64,000 bases of DNA from contig JAMSLZ010000016.1 in the NCBI GenBank assembly GCA_026027325.1, positions 558,001-622,000 of the forward strand, written 5' to 3'. The notes under the pieces are model-generated. The model had not been told where the DNA came from. It saw only the letters and a program-made list of their open reading frames with translations, and searched no databases. The position numbers and the translations under genes are program-made. Source of the stretch: Actinomucor elegans (Eukaryota; Mucoromycota; Mucoromycetes; Mucorales; Mucoraceae). Positions 37,796-49,709 of this stretch are shown piece by piece (positions within the stretch are counted from its first letter, which is position 1; every line of letters begins with the position of its first letter).

Positions 37796-40251
37796 ATGGC
37801 AGGACCATCTAAGGGTAAATGCTATAAGCCCAATGCTTGAAATGACCGAGAATTAACAGAAAAATTGCTAGGAATTCGTTTGAGTTTTCTCGCACAGGCT
37901 GATCAAAACAAATATGAGATGGTGTTTACTCAAGTTGCTGGAGGAAGTAACATCTTGCCCGGTAATGTTTTACTGAATCTCATCTTACTGCCTTAAATTA
38001 ATGTGTTCGATAGCTAATGCTGCAAAGGAAGTTCTTTCTCGGTCCAATATTGGGGATGATAATCTCGCGCATATCTGGTAAATATCAGCTCATAATACTA
38101 CTAGGCAGCGGTATATCTATGCATAGTAGCTGGACTTTCTGCATAGTAACCATATTTCCTACCTGATTACCAAGCAAATGGATGCTTATTAAGCTAATTA
38201 TTCATGATAGGGATCTATCAAATGTTACCAATCAACCACAACTTACTTTTCCAGAATTTGCAACTGCCATGTATCTCACCTCAATGAAAATGACTGGAAG
38301 CGCTATCCCTGCCACTTTACCAGACGCAATTCGCAACGAAATCCGGAACGCGGTATCTATTGTTCAGGGCAATGCTTCACAATCGCTTACACTACAGCAA
38401 CAACCTACTGATATGCCACAGCAACCCACAAGAATGTCGTCACAACAACATCAATTACCTACTGGTATATCACAGCAACCTACAGGAATCCCTTACAGTA
38501 ATCTTTCATCACAACCTACTGGTTTCAACGGTAACCTTTCATCACAACCTACTGGTTTCAACAGTAACCTTCAACAGCCCATGATGACCGGCGTTACACC
38601 CATGATGGGTGGCCCACAAGTAGCTATGCCAACTGGGATGCTTGGAAATAACATGGACTTTACTAACCGTATGATGCCCCATTCTGTCAACTATATTCCA
38701 CCAGCAAACTTTGAAAGTCTATCAAAAAACATCAAAATCCCTTGGGCAGTTACAGCTGAAGAAAAGAAACAGTATTCCAAAATCTTTAAAGCTTGGGATA
38801 AGGACCGTAAAGGTACTTTATCTGGAGACACCGCCAAGGAAATCTTTTCGCAATCTGGATTACCTCAGAATGTATTGATGCAAATCTGGTAAGATAAGTT
38901 GTGCAATATAGAAAAAGCAACTAATATCTAAGATATACAAAGGCATCTTTCAGATTCAAATAACACGGGCAAGTTGAATGTCGATGAATTTTCAGTCGCA
39001 ATGCACTTGATCTATAGAAAGCTTAACGGCTATAATGTGCCCGAAAAACTGCCTGCAGAATTAGTGCCACCTTCCACTCGAGCGTTGACAGAAAGTGTAG
39101 ATCAATTGAAAAAGACTATATTAGACGACATAGCGAAAAAGAGACATCTTGCCAACTTTAGATCCACACCATCAGAATCATCTACTGCTGTTAATCGTGC
39201 CCTAAGCAACAGTCCATCAAAGTTTACTACAGCCATTGCCAACAAGAAGAAAGAGGAAGATACCGAGGTTGGCTATGTGTCAAGTGCACGTCGTATGGGA
39301 CCTGATAGGACTCGTAACCGAGAACTAAGCAATGGTAGCGCATCTCCTTCTAGCTCTTCATCTTCGCCTGCATTGAGCAGCAGTTATGGCTACCGTGGCA
39401 AACAAACCCGTGTGTTTGATTTACGTAAAGAAGTTCAAGAAAAGAAAAAACTAATTCAACAACTGGAGATGGACGCTACGCATCGCGTTGCTACACCTTA
39501 TAATGAATTGCCCGCCCTAGATAAAAAAGATATCGATGGTCTCAAAGAGCGTGTGCGAGAGTTACAGCAAGAGATCTCTAAGACTGGCAGCGAGCAAGGC
39601 TATGATGCCTGGGATACTTATATCAATATGACGGCAGAACTGTCCAACTTGGCAGACCAAGAAAAATCACTGGAGGAAGAGATTCAATACATGCTGGACG
39701 TGACTTTGAGAGGCTTGTTGGCTCAATTGGATGAAACCGAAAATGATTTGATGGAAAAGAAGATCCAAGCTGTTAAAGCAAAAGCTTCCAATGGTCCTAC
39801 AGAAACACCCTTGAATATTGTGGGCACAGGGCCTAATGGTGAAGTGACAGAAAGTGACCGTATCAAGGCCAAAGCCAAGGCTATGGTGGCTGCTCGTATG
39901 GGTAAACTCACTGGTAAATCATCTACATCTAATTCCGGCGCACAGGCCGAATTGGATAAGATTAAACAAGAACGAGAAGAGTTTAAAATGTATGCTGAAT
40001 CCATTGCTGACAGCCTGAGAGAAATGGAAGACGCTGTCAAAGCTATCCATTTAGAAATAAGTATGATTGGCTTGGATATTCGAAAACAGGATCAAGATCA
40101 AAAGAAGATCGAGGAACGTGGCCGTTTTGAACATGGTGAAAATGTAGCTCAAGACTTAAAAGAATTTATTCAGCAGCTAAAATACGATGCTGCTTTAGCA
40201 AAGGCACCTGAAGTGGATCCAGACTTTGAATCTAGATTCCCAACCTTTTAA
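37796..40251 (+). CDS. PAN1: PAN1-like endocytic EH-domain scaffold, short form
   Basis: Five exons (37796-37814, 37872-37961, 38014-38077, 38211-38888, 38943-40251) give 719 residues. The first EH domain begins RLSFLAQADQNKYEMVF and runs to LTFPEFATAMYLTS. A linker holds degenerate QQPTG/SQPTGFN repeats (38390-38640), the phosphorylation-type repeats seen in Pan1 linkers. The second EH domain has an EF-hand loop DKDRKGTLSG and ends SVAMHLIYRKLNG. The C-terminal half is coiled coil (39420-40230). PAN1 organises actin patches with END3 and SLA1 during endocytosis. Yeast Pan1 is about twice as long. Here the Pro-rich/WH2 tail is absent and the ORF simply stops after the coiled coil. Confidence 0.88.
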
Positions 40252-40270
40252 TCCATAATAGAGATATTTA

Positions 40271-41793
40271 TTAATATAATATGTGTTTGGTGTACTTTTG
40301 AATGTCTTGATCATCAATTAAGCGTCTTATAGAGTCTGTGTCCATTTGTAATTGCACATCATACATTGGGCCTTTGGTACCGTCTTTACGACCAAAGACG
40401 ACCATACATCCATTACCTCCAAATGTAATATAACCTCTTGTACGATCTGGACAGCCAAACCCAAAATCAATGCGCCAAAAGGGTAACATAGACACATCAT
40501 TAGCAGTCGTTTGGATATTACAATTGGGCTGATAAGTTAAATAATGAACAGTCATATCCTCATGAAGCGTGTAAAGCTTGCTGATACCATGAAACATGGA
40601 TGATTTCAAGCTGCCCATTACTTGACGCACTGTGATTGCGGATTCTGTCAAAGAAGTTTCGTTCACTTCTGCTTGCGTGGTTGATATAGTCCTTGAACTT
40701 GTATATCATTAGCATCGTTGATTAGAGCCAGCTACTACAACTTACATCATCCAGTTTCCAAAATAACGCTCTAGCTCTTTGACGCTCTTCATTTTAGTAC
40801 GTCCATTAATAGACATGATCATCTTGATTTCCGTATTCTCAGATGCCACCTTACGGCACCGCGTAATAGCGCGCATTAACATGGCAAGCATAGCTTCTTT
40901 TGTAGACAGCCAATTTCTATTATCAATCATTTCTTCAGTATGAGCATCCTTTCTGCACTGGCGTAGACCATCTGAATGAAATTCCAAAATAATACTCTTG
41001 AGAGGCATAGGACCTTTAGGCGAAGTACGTGCAAATTTTTGTTGGTTAGGATCCATACGAACGATATGCGAATCACTATTCTCACGCAAAACACGGTGCT
41101 CTTCACGATAATGCGCAATTGCCTCGTCTGTCACTACAGTATCATGAGGACAAGCTACCAAATCTCTTTGGAATAGAGGCTTTGTGTATTCGCTGCCTCG
41201 AGCTTTCCTAGCCCAGGCGTCCAGAAAGAAACAAGCCGAGTACATATCGGCAATCTTGTGCAAGATCATGATACCCAAAGCGACACCACCATCCGAAAAT
41301 CGAGTAACTTGGAGGGCCAGTAAAGGGTCTTCGGGTGAGCAGTAAAAGTGAATAGGAAACATACGGTGATAATCCATCTGATTTGGCAAATAGCCATTTT
41401 CTCGAAAACGTTCCAGATTGCCTTGGTATTCCGCTTCCTATAATAAGGTATCAATCTACTGGCATACACTAGCTACTCAACTTCGTATACCTGAAACAGT
41501 ACGCCTGCATCGCAGTTATCAATCTCGTCTCTGCCATTACCGATATCCATGAGTCTACCTGCCAGTGGATAAAAGTCATTCAATACATCTGCTAGCGCGT
41601 TTGTTAAACAGTTAGTGTTCATGAAATCAGGATCTTTCTTATCATTTGTATAGAATAGTAACAAAGGTGTATAGGACTTGAACATGACAATATCCCAGTC
41701 TGATAAGGGCGTACGTCTGTTTTCAGCCGGGGTAGGGTTGGATGGAGCGATCCATTTACGATCTATGACATGAACGCGTGGTTGAGGTGCCAT
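40271..41793 (-). CDS. BAHD/HxxxD-type acyltransferase (transferase family)
   Basis: Exons include 41793 to about 41492, about 41440-40742 and about 40700-40271. The catalytic motif is HKIAD (within IMILHKIADMYSACFFLDAW), and the structural DFGWG-like motif appears as DFGFG (WRIDFGFGCPDRT). The N-terminus has LSDWDIVMFKSYTPLLLFY and DFYPLAGRL, typical of the family's first half. These enzymes move acyl groups from CoA to alcohols or amines. Neither substrate can be inferred. The stop codon lies just 19 bp from that of the convergent PAN1 gene, so the transcripts must overlap. Start chosen at MAPQPRV rather than a non-ATG extension. Confidence 0.85.
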
Positions 41794-41901
41794 TTTATTT
41801 ACGAATACCAAGTAGATGTAGACTAGTCAAATAAGCGTTTCTGTGTTAAATAAACGTTTTATTATAGACTTGTTTGCAAGCTAATTAACAAATAACCAGG
41901 T

Positions 41902-42911
41902 TTAAAGCGGTCTATTTTTCAATAAAGGGAATTGAAGATCTTTAGGGTCTTGGGTAAGCAAGTCCTTCCAATAAGCAATTTCATAAGACAAATTGTCAGG
42001 GTGGATATCATTATACTTTTCGCTGATAATCTGCAAGAGTAAATGATAGAGTTCCTATAAAGAACGCATAAATTTCAATGGTTATATAATTTAGTTCTTC
42101 AAGTATACCTGATAGCCATTGCCGTTTAAATGTAGGCCATCCAACAAGTACTCGGACAAGTCACGATGCTCAACATCAACTTTATCCATCAGACGAGACC
42201 AAATGTCAGCTACAGGAACACTGGTCTCACGGCCCACTTCCATGATACATTCAGCATACGCACGAGCGGCTGTGTTGGTACGGTTTAATCTTTCACCTTG
42301 CTCCTGGCACCGTTTGCCCCATTGCGCTTCATTGATCGGTGGTGGTGTAATTAATATAAGTCTCATCTTGGGGTTATAAAACTTGGATTCAGGGTTTTTA
42401 ATCATATCAATCATAGCCTTTGTATTGGCTTTGAATCGATCTAAAGGCACATGCTGTGGGGAAAAGGGTAAGGCAGCATCATTGGCACCAAAAAATATGG
42501 TCATTAGAGGGATAGAACTAGCTTGCTCTTGTTGCTCTTGGACAGTAGGTAAAAGCTGACGAAGGATAGGAAGTGCCCAGTCTGTGTTGTATCCAGAAAA
42601 GCCTCGATTCAAAACATCAAGTTTACGTACATAAATCTAGCACGTGTGTCTTTAGTTTTTAATAATCAAAAATCGCGTTTCTGTTTAATCTTACATTAGC
42701 TAAAAGCGCGCCAAATCCTGTTAGTTGAGGATCAAAACTAAACTACTGATGGCTAAACTTTATAGGAACAATGTTGACTTTTTTTTTTTTTTACCTGTGT
42801 AATGGAATCCTATAATAAAATGAACTTGAATCTCCATAAATAAAAAGACGACCTATAACATAAACTTACCCCAAATAAAATTATTTGATTATAAGGATGT
42901 GTCGATGCCAT
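41902..42911 (-). CDS. IAH1: SGNH/GDSL hydrolase, isoamyl-acetate esterase type
   Basis: The gene starts at 42911 (MASTHPYNQIILFG). It continues with a 15-nt exon at 42809-42795 coding Asp-Ser-Ile-Thr-Gln, the rest of the GDS catalytic block. It then runs through FSFDPQLTGFGALLAN, NRGFSGYNTDWAL (block II), FFGANDA (block III) and DGLHLNG (Asp-His of block V), ending at 41902. All SGNH blocks are present. The order and spacing match yeast Iah1 and eukaryotic isoamyl acetate-hydrolysing esterases, small cytosolic enzymes of about 240-260 residues. Physiological substrate unknown. Confidence 0.88.
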
Positions 42912-43877
42912 TAAGAATTATGATGAATATAAAACAGCAGAATCATTTCGATGAGACTGACGCCTAGAGCATACATAACATATTGTTTTAGTTCTAGCGG
43001 CACTTAAAACATGCGAATCAAAACCTTCCTTTTGCGTACTATACAGCTTGGGCTACAAACGAAGAGTAATCAGCCAATAGCGTTATGGGAACAATTTCAT
43101 TTAAGCTAATAGTACTCTTAGAGCTTATTATACGCGGCAATTCAATAACGTAAATGATGATTTAGTAAATGAAGAATGAATGTGAATAATCGCCAAATAA
43201 ACACAAACTTCAACACTTTTTTTTTAACCTTTTCATTGATTTCAAATTAAATTACGCGTTAAAATTTGAGAGCAAAAATGCGATATTACCGAAGAGGGTG
43301 GGAGGGAATATTAATTCTCCTTTAACCTGTGTTAGTTGATATAGGTATCAAAGAGTTTGGTTGAAGTGTATATTATTTGAGAAGGTACAAATAAAACTTT
43401 TTTTATCGAAAATTAATCACCAATAATGCTGCCATATTTCTTCCATAATCGATCTAATAAGAAATAAATAGGTAAAAGAGGATATTGTAAAGGAGGGAAG
43501 CAGAGAATGAGTATAAGGATGATAGTAAGCGAAATTTATGATCTAGAGAGAATAAGTATTGAAATGATTGTTTCCCTATTTTCTAAACTTTTTGGAAAAT
43601 GACGAATATATGTTCAGGATAGTGTAGATTGGCAGAATCACAGAGAGCTACGGTTTTATGAATATTGACAGCCGTATTGGCATTGCTATGAAGTAGTTGA
43701 AACCAACCGTTTTAGATCTTAAAGTTAAGCTTTGTTGTCAGAAAACGTCTTCAGGAGGATAGTAACAAACGGTTGACAGCGTAGTGTTTCAGAGGAGTAG
43801 TTAATGTAACAGCATTTCTCTAATGGTTGGAAGATATGAGATGAAGATTGAGAAGCTGGTCAGTAAAGGGAAGAACC
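42912..43877. other. Intergenic region, no gene seen
   Basis: About 970 bp of AT-rich DNA, upstream of the esterase on one side and of a candidate short gene on the other. No coding frame, RNA gene or repeat was recognised. Confidence 0.5.
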
Positions 43878-44047
43878 ATGATCAAAGGTCGCCCACTATT
43901 AGTTGTGGTTATTCTACTGGTGGAGCTGGGAGACATAAATGTAGAAGGAAAAGACAGGTACAGGCTTTTTCATCCTATAAAGCTCTTTAGAATCTTTTGA
44001 CAAACAGGTGCTGTGATTGCAAAGCAAAGACTAATCAAGAAGACTAA
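43878..44047 (+). CDS. Candidate 39-residue secreted Cys-containing peptide
   Basis: ATG at 43878; exon 1 43878-43957 and exon 2 44008-44047 are joined by a 50-nt GT-AG intron. The protein starts MIKGRPLLVVVILLVELGD, a good signal-peptide shape (basic n-region, hydrophobic core). It continues to a very short tail ending RCCDCKAKTNQED. I recognise no family. The support is a frame-keeping intron, a hydrophobic N-terminus and Cys clustering right after the junction. A chance frame remains quite possible at this size. Confidence 0.35.
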
Positions 44048-44168
44048 AAAGGGTACTTTTGAGACTGTGCTTTATCAAAGATAAATGTGAAGATGAAGGT
44101 TCTATAGCCATGTCTAAACTAAACCTATTTATACAACCTGTCTATTTAAATTTTCATAATTTAATACC

Positions 44169-44342
44169 ATGGGATGCGGCTTAGAAGGTTATAAAGAAGA
44201 AATGACATATAATAAATCCGAATATCATTCCTTTACGGGGCAAAGATGGAACTTTCAAGATGTTGTCCATAAAGTGATTCTATTAATTATTCTAATTATA
44301 AGCTTTTGTTTTATTTATAATAAAATGCGACATACTCATTAA
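44169..44342 (+). CDS. Candidate 57-residue tail-anchored membrane micropeptide
   Basis: A single-exon frame with ATG in a favourable context (ACCATGGG). It begins MGCGLEGYKEEM, so Gly2-Cys3 could be acylated. It then has a polar segment and one clear hydrophobic helix VILLIILIISFCFIY near the C-terminus, followed by a short basic tail. The topology suggests a tail-anchored protein. It lies between the esterase and SET1 with nothing else in the spacer. I recognise no family. Confidence 0.45.
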   Translation: MGCGLEGYKEEMTYNKSEYHSFTGQRWNFQDVVHKVILLIILIISFCFIYNKMRHTH

Positions 44343-44738
44343 GCCATTTAATACACAAGCGAATGATGCATAAGATTTATTATTACTACTAAGTATTAAT
44401 GAGTTCCTACTATACAAAAGCCAGATAAGATAATAGAACCACAATTGTAACTGACCATGCAACTTAAACGCATCCTTTAAAACGATAAAAAAAAATTTAT
44501 TTTTTTAAAAAAAACAAACGATTGGAATGAGAAAAAAAGTGTACATAGATATATATTATTAACAATGCTTTTTTGTTATAAAAAAAACAAAAATAGGTGT
44601 ATTATAAGCGAACTGTTCTAATTTTTTTTTGATATGATAATTACTATTTAGGCCTGCGAAATGAATGAATTACCCATTTTATAGGAGAGGAGAGGTATTA
44701 TTAATATGAATTATGGATGAGCGTCCAAAGGTTTGTTT
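44343..44738. other. Convergent 3' spacer before SET1 stop
   Basis: About 400 bp of very AT-rich DNA with several A and T runs. No gene was seen; it probably contains the SET1 3' UTR. Confidence 0.55.
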
Positions 44739-47700
44739 CTAGTTCAGTCTATAAACAATGATTAGTCATAATTTACATTTGATTATATTTTATTGCCTTA
44801 CGTTCCCTTGCAGTATTTACTGCCACACAAACAGGGTATCTTGTCAGCCTCGATTGGGAATTTATAATCGTATGTGATTTCTTCTCCAGGTTCAATATCT
44901 CGATTGGCATAGATAACAATTTTCTTTTGCTTGTCTACTGTAATAATTTTGGCACTGCAATTCGGCTGAGGTCAAAATGAGTTAGTACTCAATGATAACT
45001 TGTCTATCGTATACTTACAGCACAACAATGGTTGATAAATCGCGCAACATTACCACATTTGGTTGCATCGATCACCGTATCATCATCTACACGGAATAGA
45101 TAACTACTGCCAATACCACATCGCTCGTACTGTTTCTCCCGCTCTTCTGCTACTTGTTGACGAATCATCTCTCCAACGTATTCAATCACCATATCATTCA
45201 TATCAATATGCTCTTCTGCATAAAGACCCCAGTCGTGAATAGGCGATTTCGCAAACCGCAGCTGTTTCTTTCGACTTTGTAGCTGGTTAAACTTGAGAAT
45301 ATCTGAATCAATGGTCTTTTTCTGCATTTCCATGCCTACAACTAATCGACGGTTATTGACACGAGTAGCACGCGAAGAGATTCGACCTGTATCTGCAGGT
45401 ATATCAATGACAGCTTTGTTGCGAGGTAAATAGGTTGCTTTCATTGCATCTGGAATTGTATAGACTCCACGTACACGCGCACATCCTCCTCGTTGAACAT
45501 TGGTAACTGGTTCTATTATACTATTAGTTATAGCACAAAAAATAGGTTAAGGAAAATTACCTTTGGGTTCAATACCAGCTCTGTCCAATAATGCAGCACG
45601 CAAGAAATAATAGTCTTCAGGATCTTCGATTTGGTTGAATGGATCCCATTCTGGAGGATCAGTAGCTTGCAATTGAGGCTCTTTCAATTCTTCACTGTCT
45701 GATTCTTCCGGTGCCAATAAAGAACGCTCAAGCTCTTCTTGATCAATCTCTGGTTTTAATTGAATTTCTTCTTCTTCTTCATATTCGTCTTCTTCATCCA
45801 TACCAGAACTACTACTATCTCTTGAAATATCCTCCTCTATCACTTCGTAAATGCGCTCGGGTAAAGCAGGCGCAAACGAGTCTTGTTTCTTCTTTTTGCG
45901 CACCTGCTTCTTCTTTTGTTTCTTGAGTTTAGTAGAATCATATTCGCTTGTATCTTCATCGCTATAAAATTGTTTCTTTTGTTTCTTGATGGCTGGCTTC
46001 GATGTGCGTTTACGTTTGCGCTCTTGATAATCGTTCTCAACAAAGTCATCCGATTCGCTTTCGTCTTCATTGAACTCTTCTTGTCGGTGTAATTGTTTGA
46101 GAAAGGCATCGTGTTCATCGACATCTGTTTCTTCGTCACTTATATAATCACGTAAACCACGTGGGCGATTTTCAAGAACAAGATTACGCGCTGCTGGTAG
46201 TGGTGGTGGTGATGATGAAGGTGAATGAACAAGAGCAGACGTCGGGATTGCTGTCTCGTAGGCAGGCTCCTCTTGTTCAGGGCCAGAATGATATTCACCT
46301 TCTTCTGAACTGGAAGCAGGCGTAGCTGCTCTTACGGAAACATGTTCTTGTTGACTGACAAATGATTCATAGTCACGTTTTGGCGGTTTCTTTTTAAATC
46401 GAGGTAGTTTACTACTGCTATTCACTAATGATTCAATGATCTTCTGCTGATGAGATGGCCCTTTGCTTTCTATTTTGACAAAATCATTGACTGTATCTTC
46501 TGATGCGTTCTCTTGTTCCAAACGTGCAGCGCGTGCACATTTTAGGAAATCATGTATTGATGGACCAGCAACTCGGTTTTTCAAGTCTTTAAGAAAAACA
46601 TCTGCTAGTTGTTGAAACAATAATGTTTCTGGAGTGATATCTTGAGGCTTTTTGTCTGGTATGGATGCCGTTTGAGTGAGTGCAGTTTCTTCGTTCGGTG
46701 GGTTAGTAATAGTAAATCCATTCTCTTTTTCGTCAATTGGCTTTTCAGCAGGTGGAGATGTGCCTGTCAACACTATGGATTCTGTGCTTGATTTTTTCTC
46801 TATGGATGTATCTGTATAGTTTGCAGATGGGTGGCGTAATGTAATGAGCAGTTTGTATCCCATCAACTGTTGGTCATTCGTCGCATCCATTGCCTTTTTA
46901 GCTATGCTCAGTGAATCAAATACAATTAACCAATCTGCTTCATCGTGATATATCTACAAAATACAGTTAAAAATAAGCATATCAATTATCGACACCACCT
47001 TACATCAATACAATTGTAGTAGTAAAACATCTTTTTCAAATCCTCCAAAACACCTCTAACAAAAGGTAGACATTTGCGTGATATAGCCAGTATTGGTCGT
47101 GCTTTTCTATATGTTTCTTCATAGGATGGTCTTCTATGATGATCCTCCCAATATCTTCGGCTGCGATAATCAGGTTCGCCTTCCCATCTACTGCTGTAAT
47201 AACTATCTCTTCTATCTATACTTCGACTACGACTTCGACTTCGGCTTCTATATCTCGAATCAGGTGAACTCATACTTGGACTGCGCGTACCGTTCCAACG
47301 TGAGGATCTCTGAGGCGAATGTCTGGGAGATCCATAACGAGATGAACCATAAGGCAATGGTGGATGATGATATGATTTGTGTCTTGAAGAATCTCTGTAT
47401 CTACTGCTTGCACCATATCCATCGTCATATAGGATTCGACTGTTACTATTACGGTGATAGTCTTCACCTCGAGAAGAACGAGAATAACGTCGCGAATCGT
47501 ACCTATCCCAACTTTCGCCTATTTCACTGTCTTCGGCATATCTTCGATGGTGAGGACTATGGTGATAACTGTCGTGTCGGCTTACACTATTCGCTCTATT
47601 TAAAGGTGTATGGGGTGCTACAGAAGAGCGATCTTGTATAGAAGGTCGTTTAGGGTCCAATGTAGGTGAAGCTTTAGGTGAAGGTCGATTCACGCTTGCT

Positions 47701-48483
47701 ATAGCGGTTTTCAGTTTCTCGCCTAACAAAAAGGTCGAATTAGTTATTATCTGAAGATATATCGTTGAACATGCTTACCAGTAGGATCGAAGCACACTTT
47801 GACACATTCAGCCGTGCCCATTCTACGACCATTACCTTTCTCAACTGCAAGACAGGCAGCTGTATGGCCATCGCCAACATCTTCGCCAGTGAATGCAACA
47901 AACGCAATGCCCAATGAGCCACCAGTAGTGGGACATTTCTCAATATCAACACTAGAAACTTGTCCATACACCGAGAAGAAGGTTGTAATTTGAGCCTCTG
48001 TCATAAGTGGTGATAAACCAGAAACCAATACTTTGGTCAAGGGCTTTGGTCCAACCGAATGCTGATCAAACTATGCGAACCAGGGTGCATTAGTAAAGCG
48101 GAAACTGTGTTTTGTTGGTCTTACTTTGTATTCAACTCGATTAAAGTGCTTTTTAAACAAGAAACGTCCAGAAGTTGCAAAGTTTCGTTCATAATAAAGT
48201 TTGTCTTGTCGAGGATCCCGAGGAGGAACTGAAGAAGTAGTCTTGCATCGGTACAAGTTTTAGTATTACGCATATTTAGTTTCTTTTTAGTACGTTACCA
48301 CGTCGCCTTCGTATTCAAATATAGGCTGAGAGCTTGTTTTTAAACCTTGAGTGTCTAGCTCCGGGTCGTATATACATTTATAATTGCGAGGACCCTTTCC
48401 AGTTGTATTTGTAGACCTAGACAAGTTAATGAGTATCATAGGTTCTTATTGCATATTATAGGCGCATACCATTTTGAATCCAT
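44739..48483 (-). CDS. SET1: SET1 histone H3-K4 methyltransferase (COMPASS catalytic subunit)
   Basis: Multi-exon, roughly 1,080 residues. The N-terminus (MDSKWS...) leads to an RRM ([21 protein letters not shown] to IAFVAFTG, about 48020-47790). An Arg/Ser/Tyr-rich low-complexity region follows (47640-47090). An acidic, Lys-rich middle with the n-SET region follows (46890-45550). The SET domain begins with [16 protein letters not shown] and contains [16 protein letters not shown] and ITYDYKFP. The post-SET zinc Cys are in [10 protein letters not shown]. The last coding exon is 10 nt (44748-44739), completing the canonical GTLN end. Set1 methylates H3K4 at active promoters. FINHCC rather than FINHSC matches fungal Set1. 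Confidence 0.95.
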
Positions 48484-49690
48484 GGATAGATTCAAGTAAA
48501 AGCTTTATGACAATTTGCAGGTTCGCTTTAAACAAGAAGAACTGAAAGAGAAAATCAATTTTCCAAAGAGGGGTTATTGTGTATTTCCAGATATTTTACA
48601 CTGTCACACTTTTTTTTGTTAAAGGCATAAGCGAAATAACTTTACGTTTTAGTTGAATCACTGTATAACATTATAGCAAGATAAGCCTTTGCTATCGACT
48701 AATATAGGAAATAAAGCTCTTACAGCAAAAAACAAGACAGACATTTAGGTAAATTTTACATCCTACCTGTCAGAAACACTGGTTGTCATGGCCCGTAAGA
48801 CGGTTGCTAGGGTTAGTTAAACGGTTGGTAAGGCCTGCTAAACAGGGTTGCTTTGGTCTGCTAAACAGTTAGAGCAGACTTGTTAAAAGTCATTATATTA
48901 ATCTTTAGAGGCTAGTAGGGTTCAGTTTACAACTTCTGCGTAGTATGCCAAGCTTTTTCTAGGAAAAAACCGATCAAATCTGAAAAGAATCGGAGTACGC
49001 ATAATATGCATCTACTGTACGGCCTAAACAAGTTCATTCTTGATCAAGAGTGTAAAGAAGGGGTGTTTTTATCAACTGATCCGAAAGACTTTTATATAGA
49101 GGATGCTTGGGTAGATAAGTTCGAACAGTGAAGGTCCTTAGTCTATATTCTAAGATTTCCAAGTCGGCCTTCTTTGAAACACTTTTCATAGGCAAGCAAT
49201 TTAACAATAAATACTATACATATACAAATGTAAATTGGACACTCTAATATAATAAAGGCAGCATAAAGGTTTAGTCAGATGGAGCAGTTCATTTTGAACA
49301 TGTTGGTAAACAAGATGCAATATTTGACCAAGATTAGTCAGATCTACAAGTAATTTTGGTATGGGCTATATTACATATAGTCATTTCAATGCCAATCGAT
49401 AAAGTATAGTATATAGGTGTTGACCCAGTCAAATGATTATTCTAATAGGTACTGTGCTTCTCTTTAAATATGTCGTAGTTATCAAGCAAGATTAAACTAG
49501 AGTTTGGTTATTTCCCTGAAGTTCTCTGTAGCTGAATTTTTCAAACTGATACGTTTATATATATATATATATATATATATAGCATGAAGGCATTTCTGGG
49601 GTGTAATGTACTAATACTATAGATTTATTATATCATAAAATATATCATAAAGTATGCAGAAATATTTTTTAAGAATTTCATTATTTATAC
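48484..49690. other. Intergenic region upstream of SET1
   Basis: About 1.2 kb with no supported gene. It contains a short cluster of imperfect repeats at 48795-48885 (two ACGGTTG units and two CTGCTAAACAG units) and a long (TA)n run at 49556-49581 just before the Tc1-like element. Confidence 0.55.
49556..49581. repeat. (TA)n microsatellite
   Basis: About thirteen TA units, 110 bp before the Tc1-like element, which itself would target TA. Confidence 0.9.
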
Positions 49691-49709
49691 AGTGCCGCCA
49701 GTGCCAAAG

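Noticed and set aside
47093..47641. A 182-codon + frame rich in Tyr, Asp and Phe
   Set aside because: Antisense of the Arg/Ser/Tyr-rich low-complexity part of SET1.
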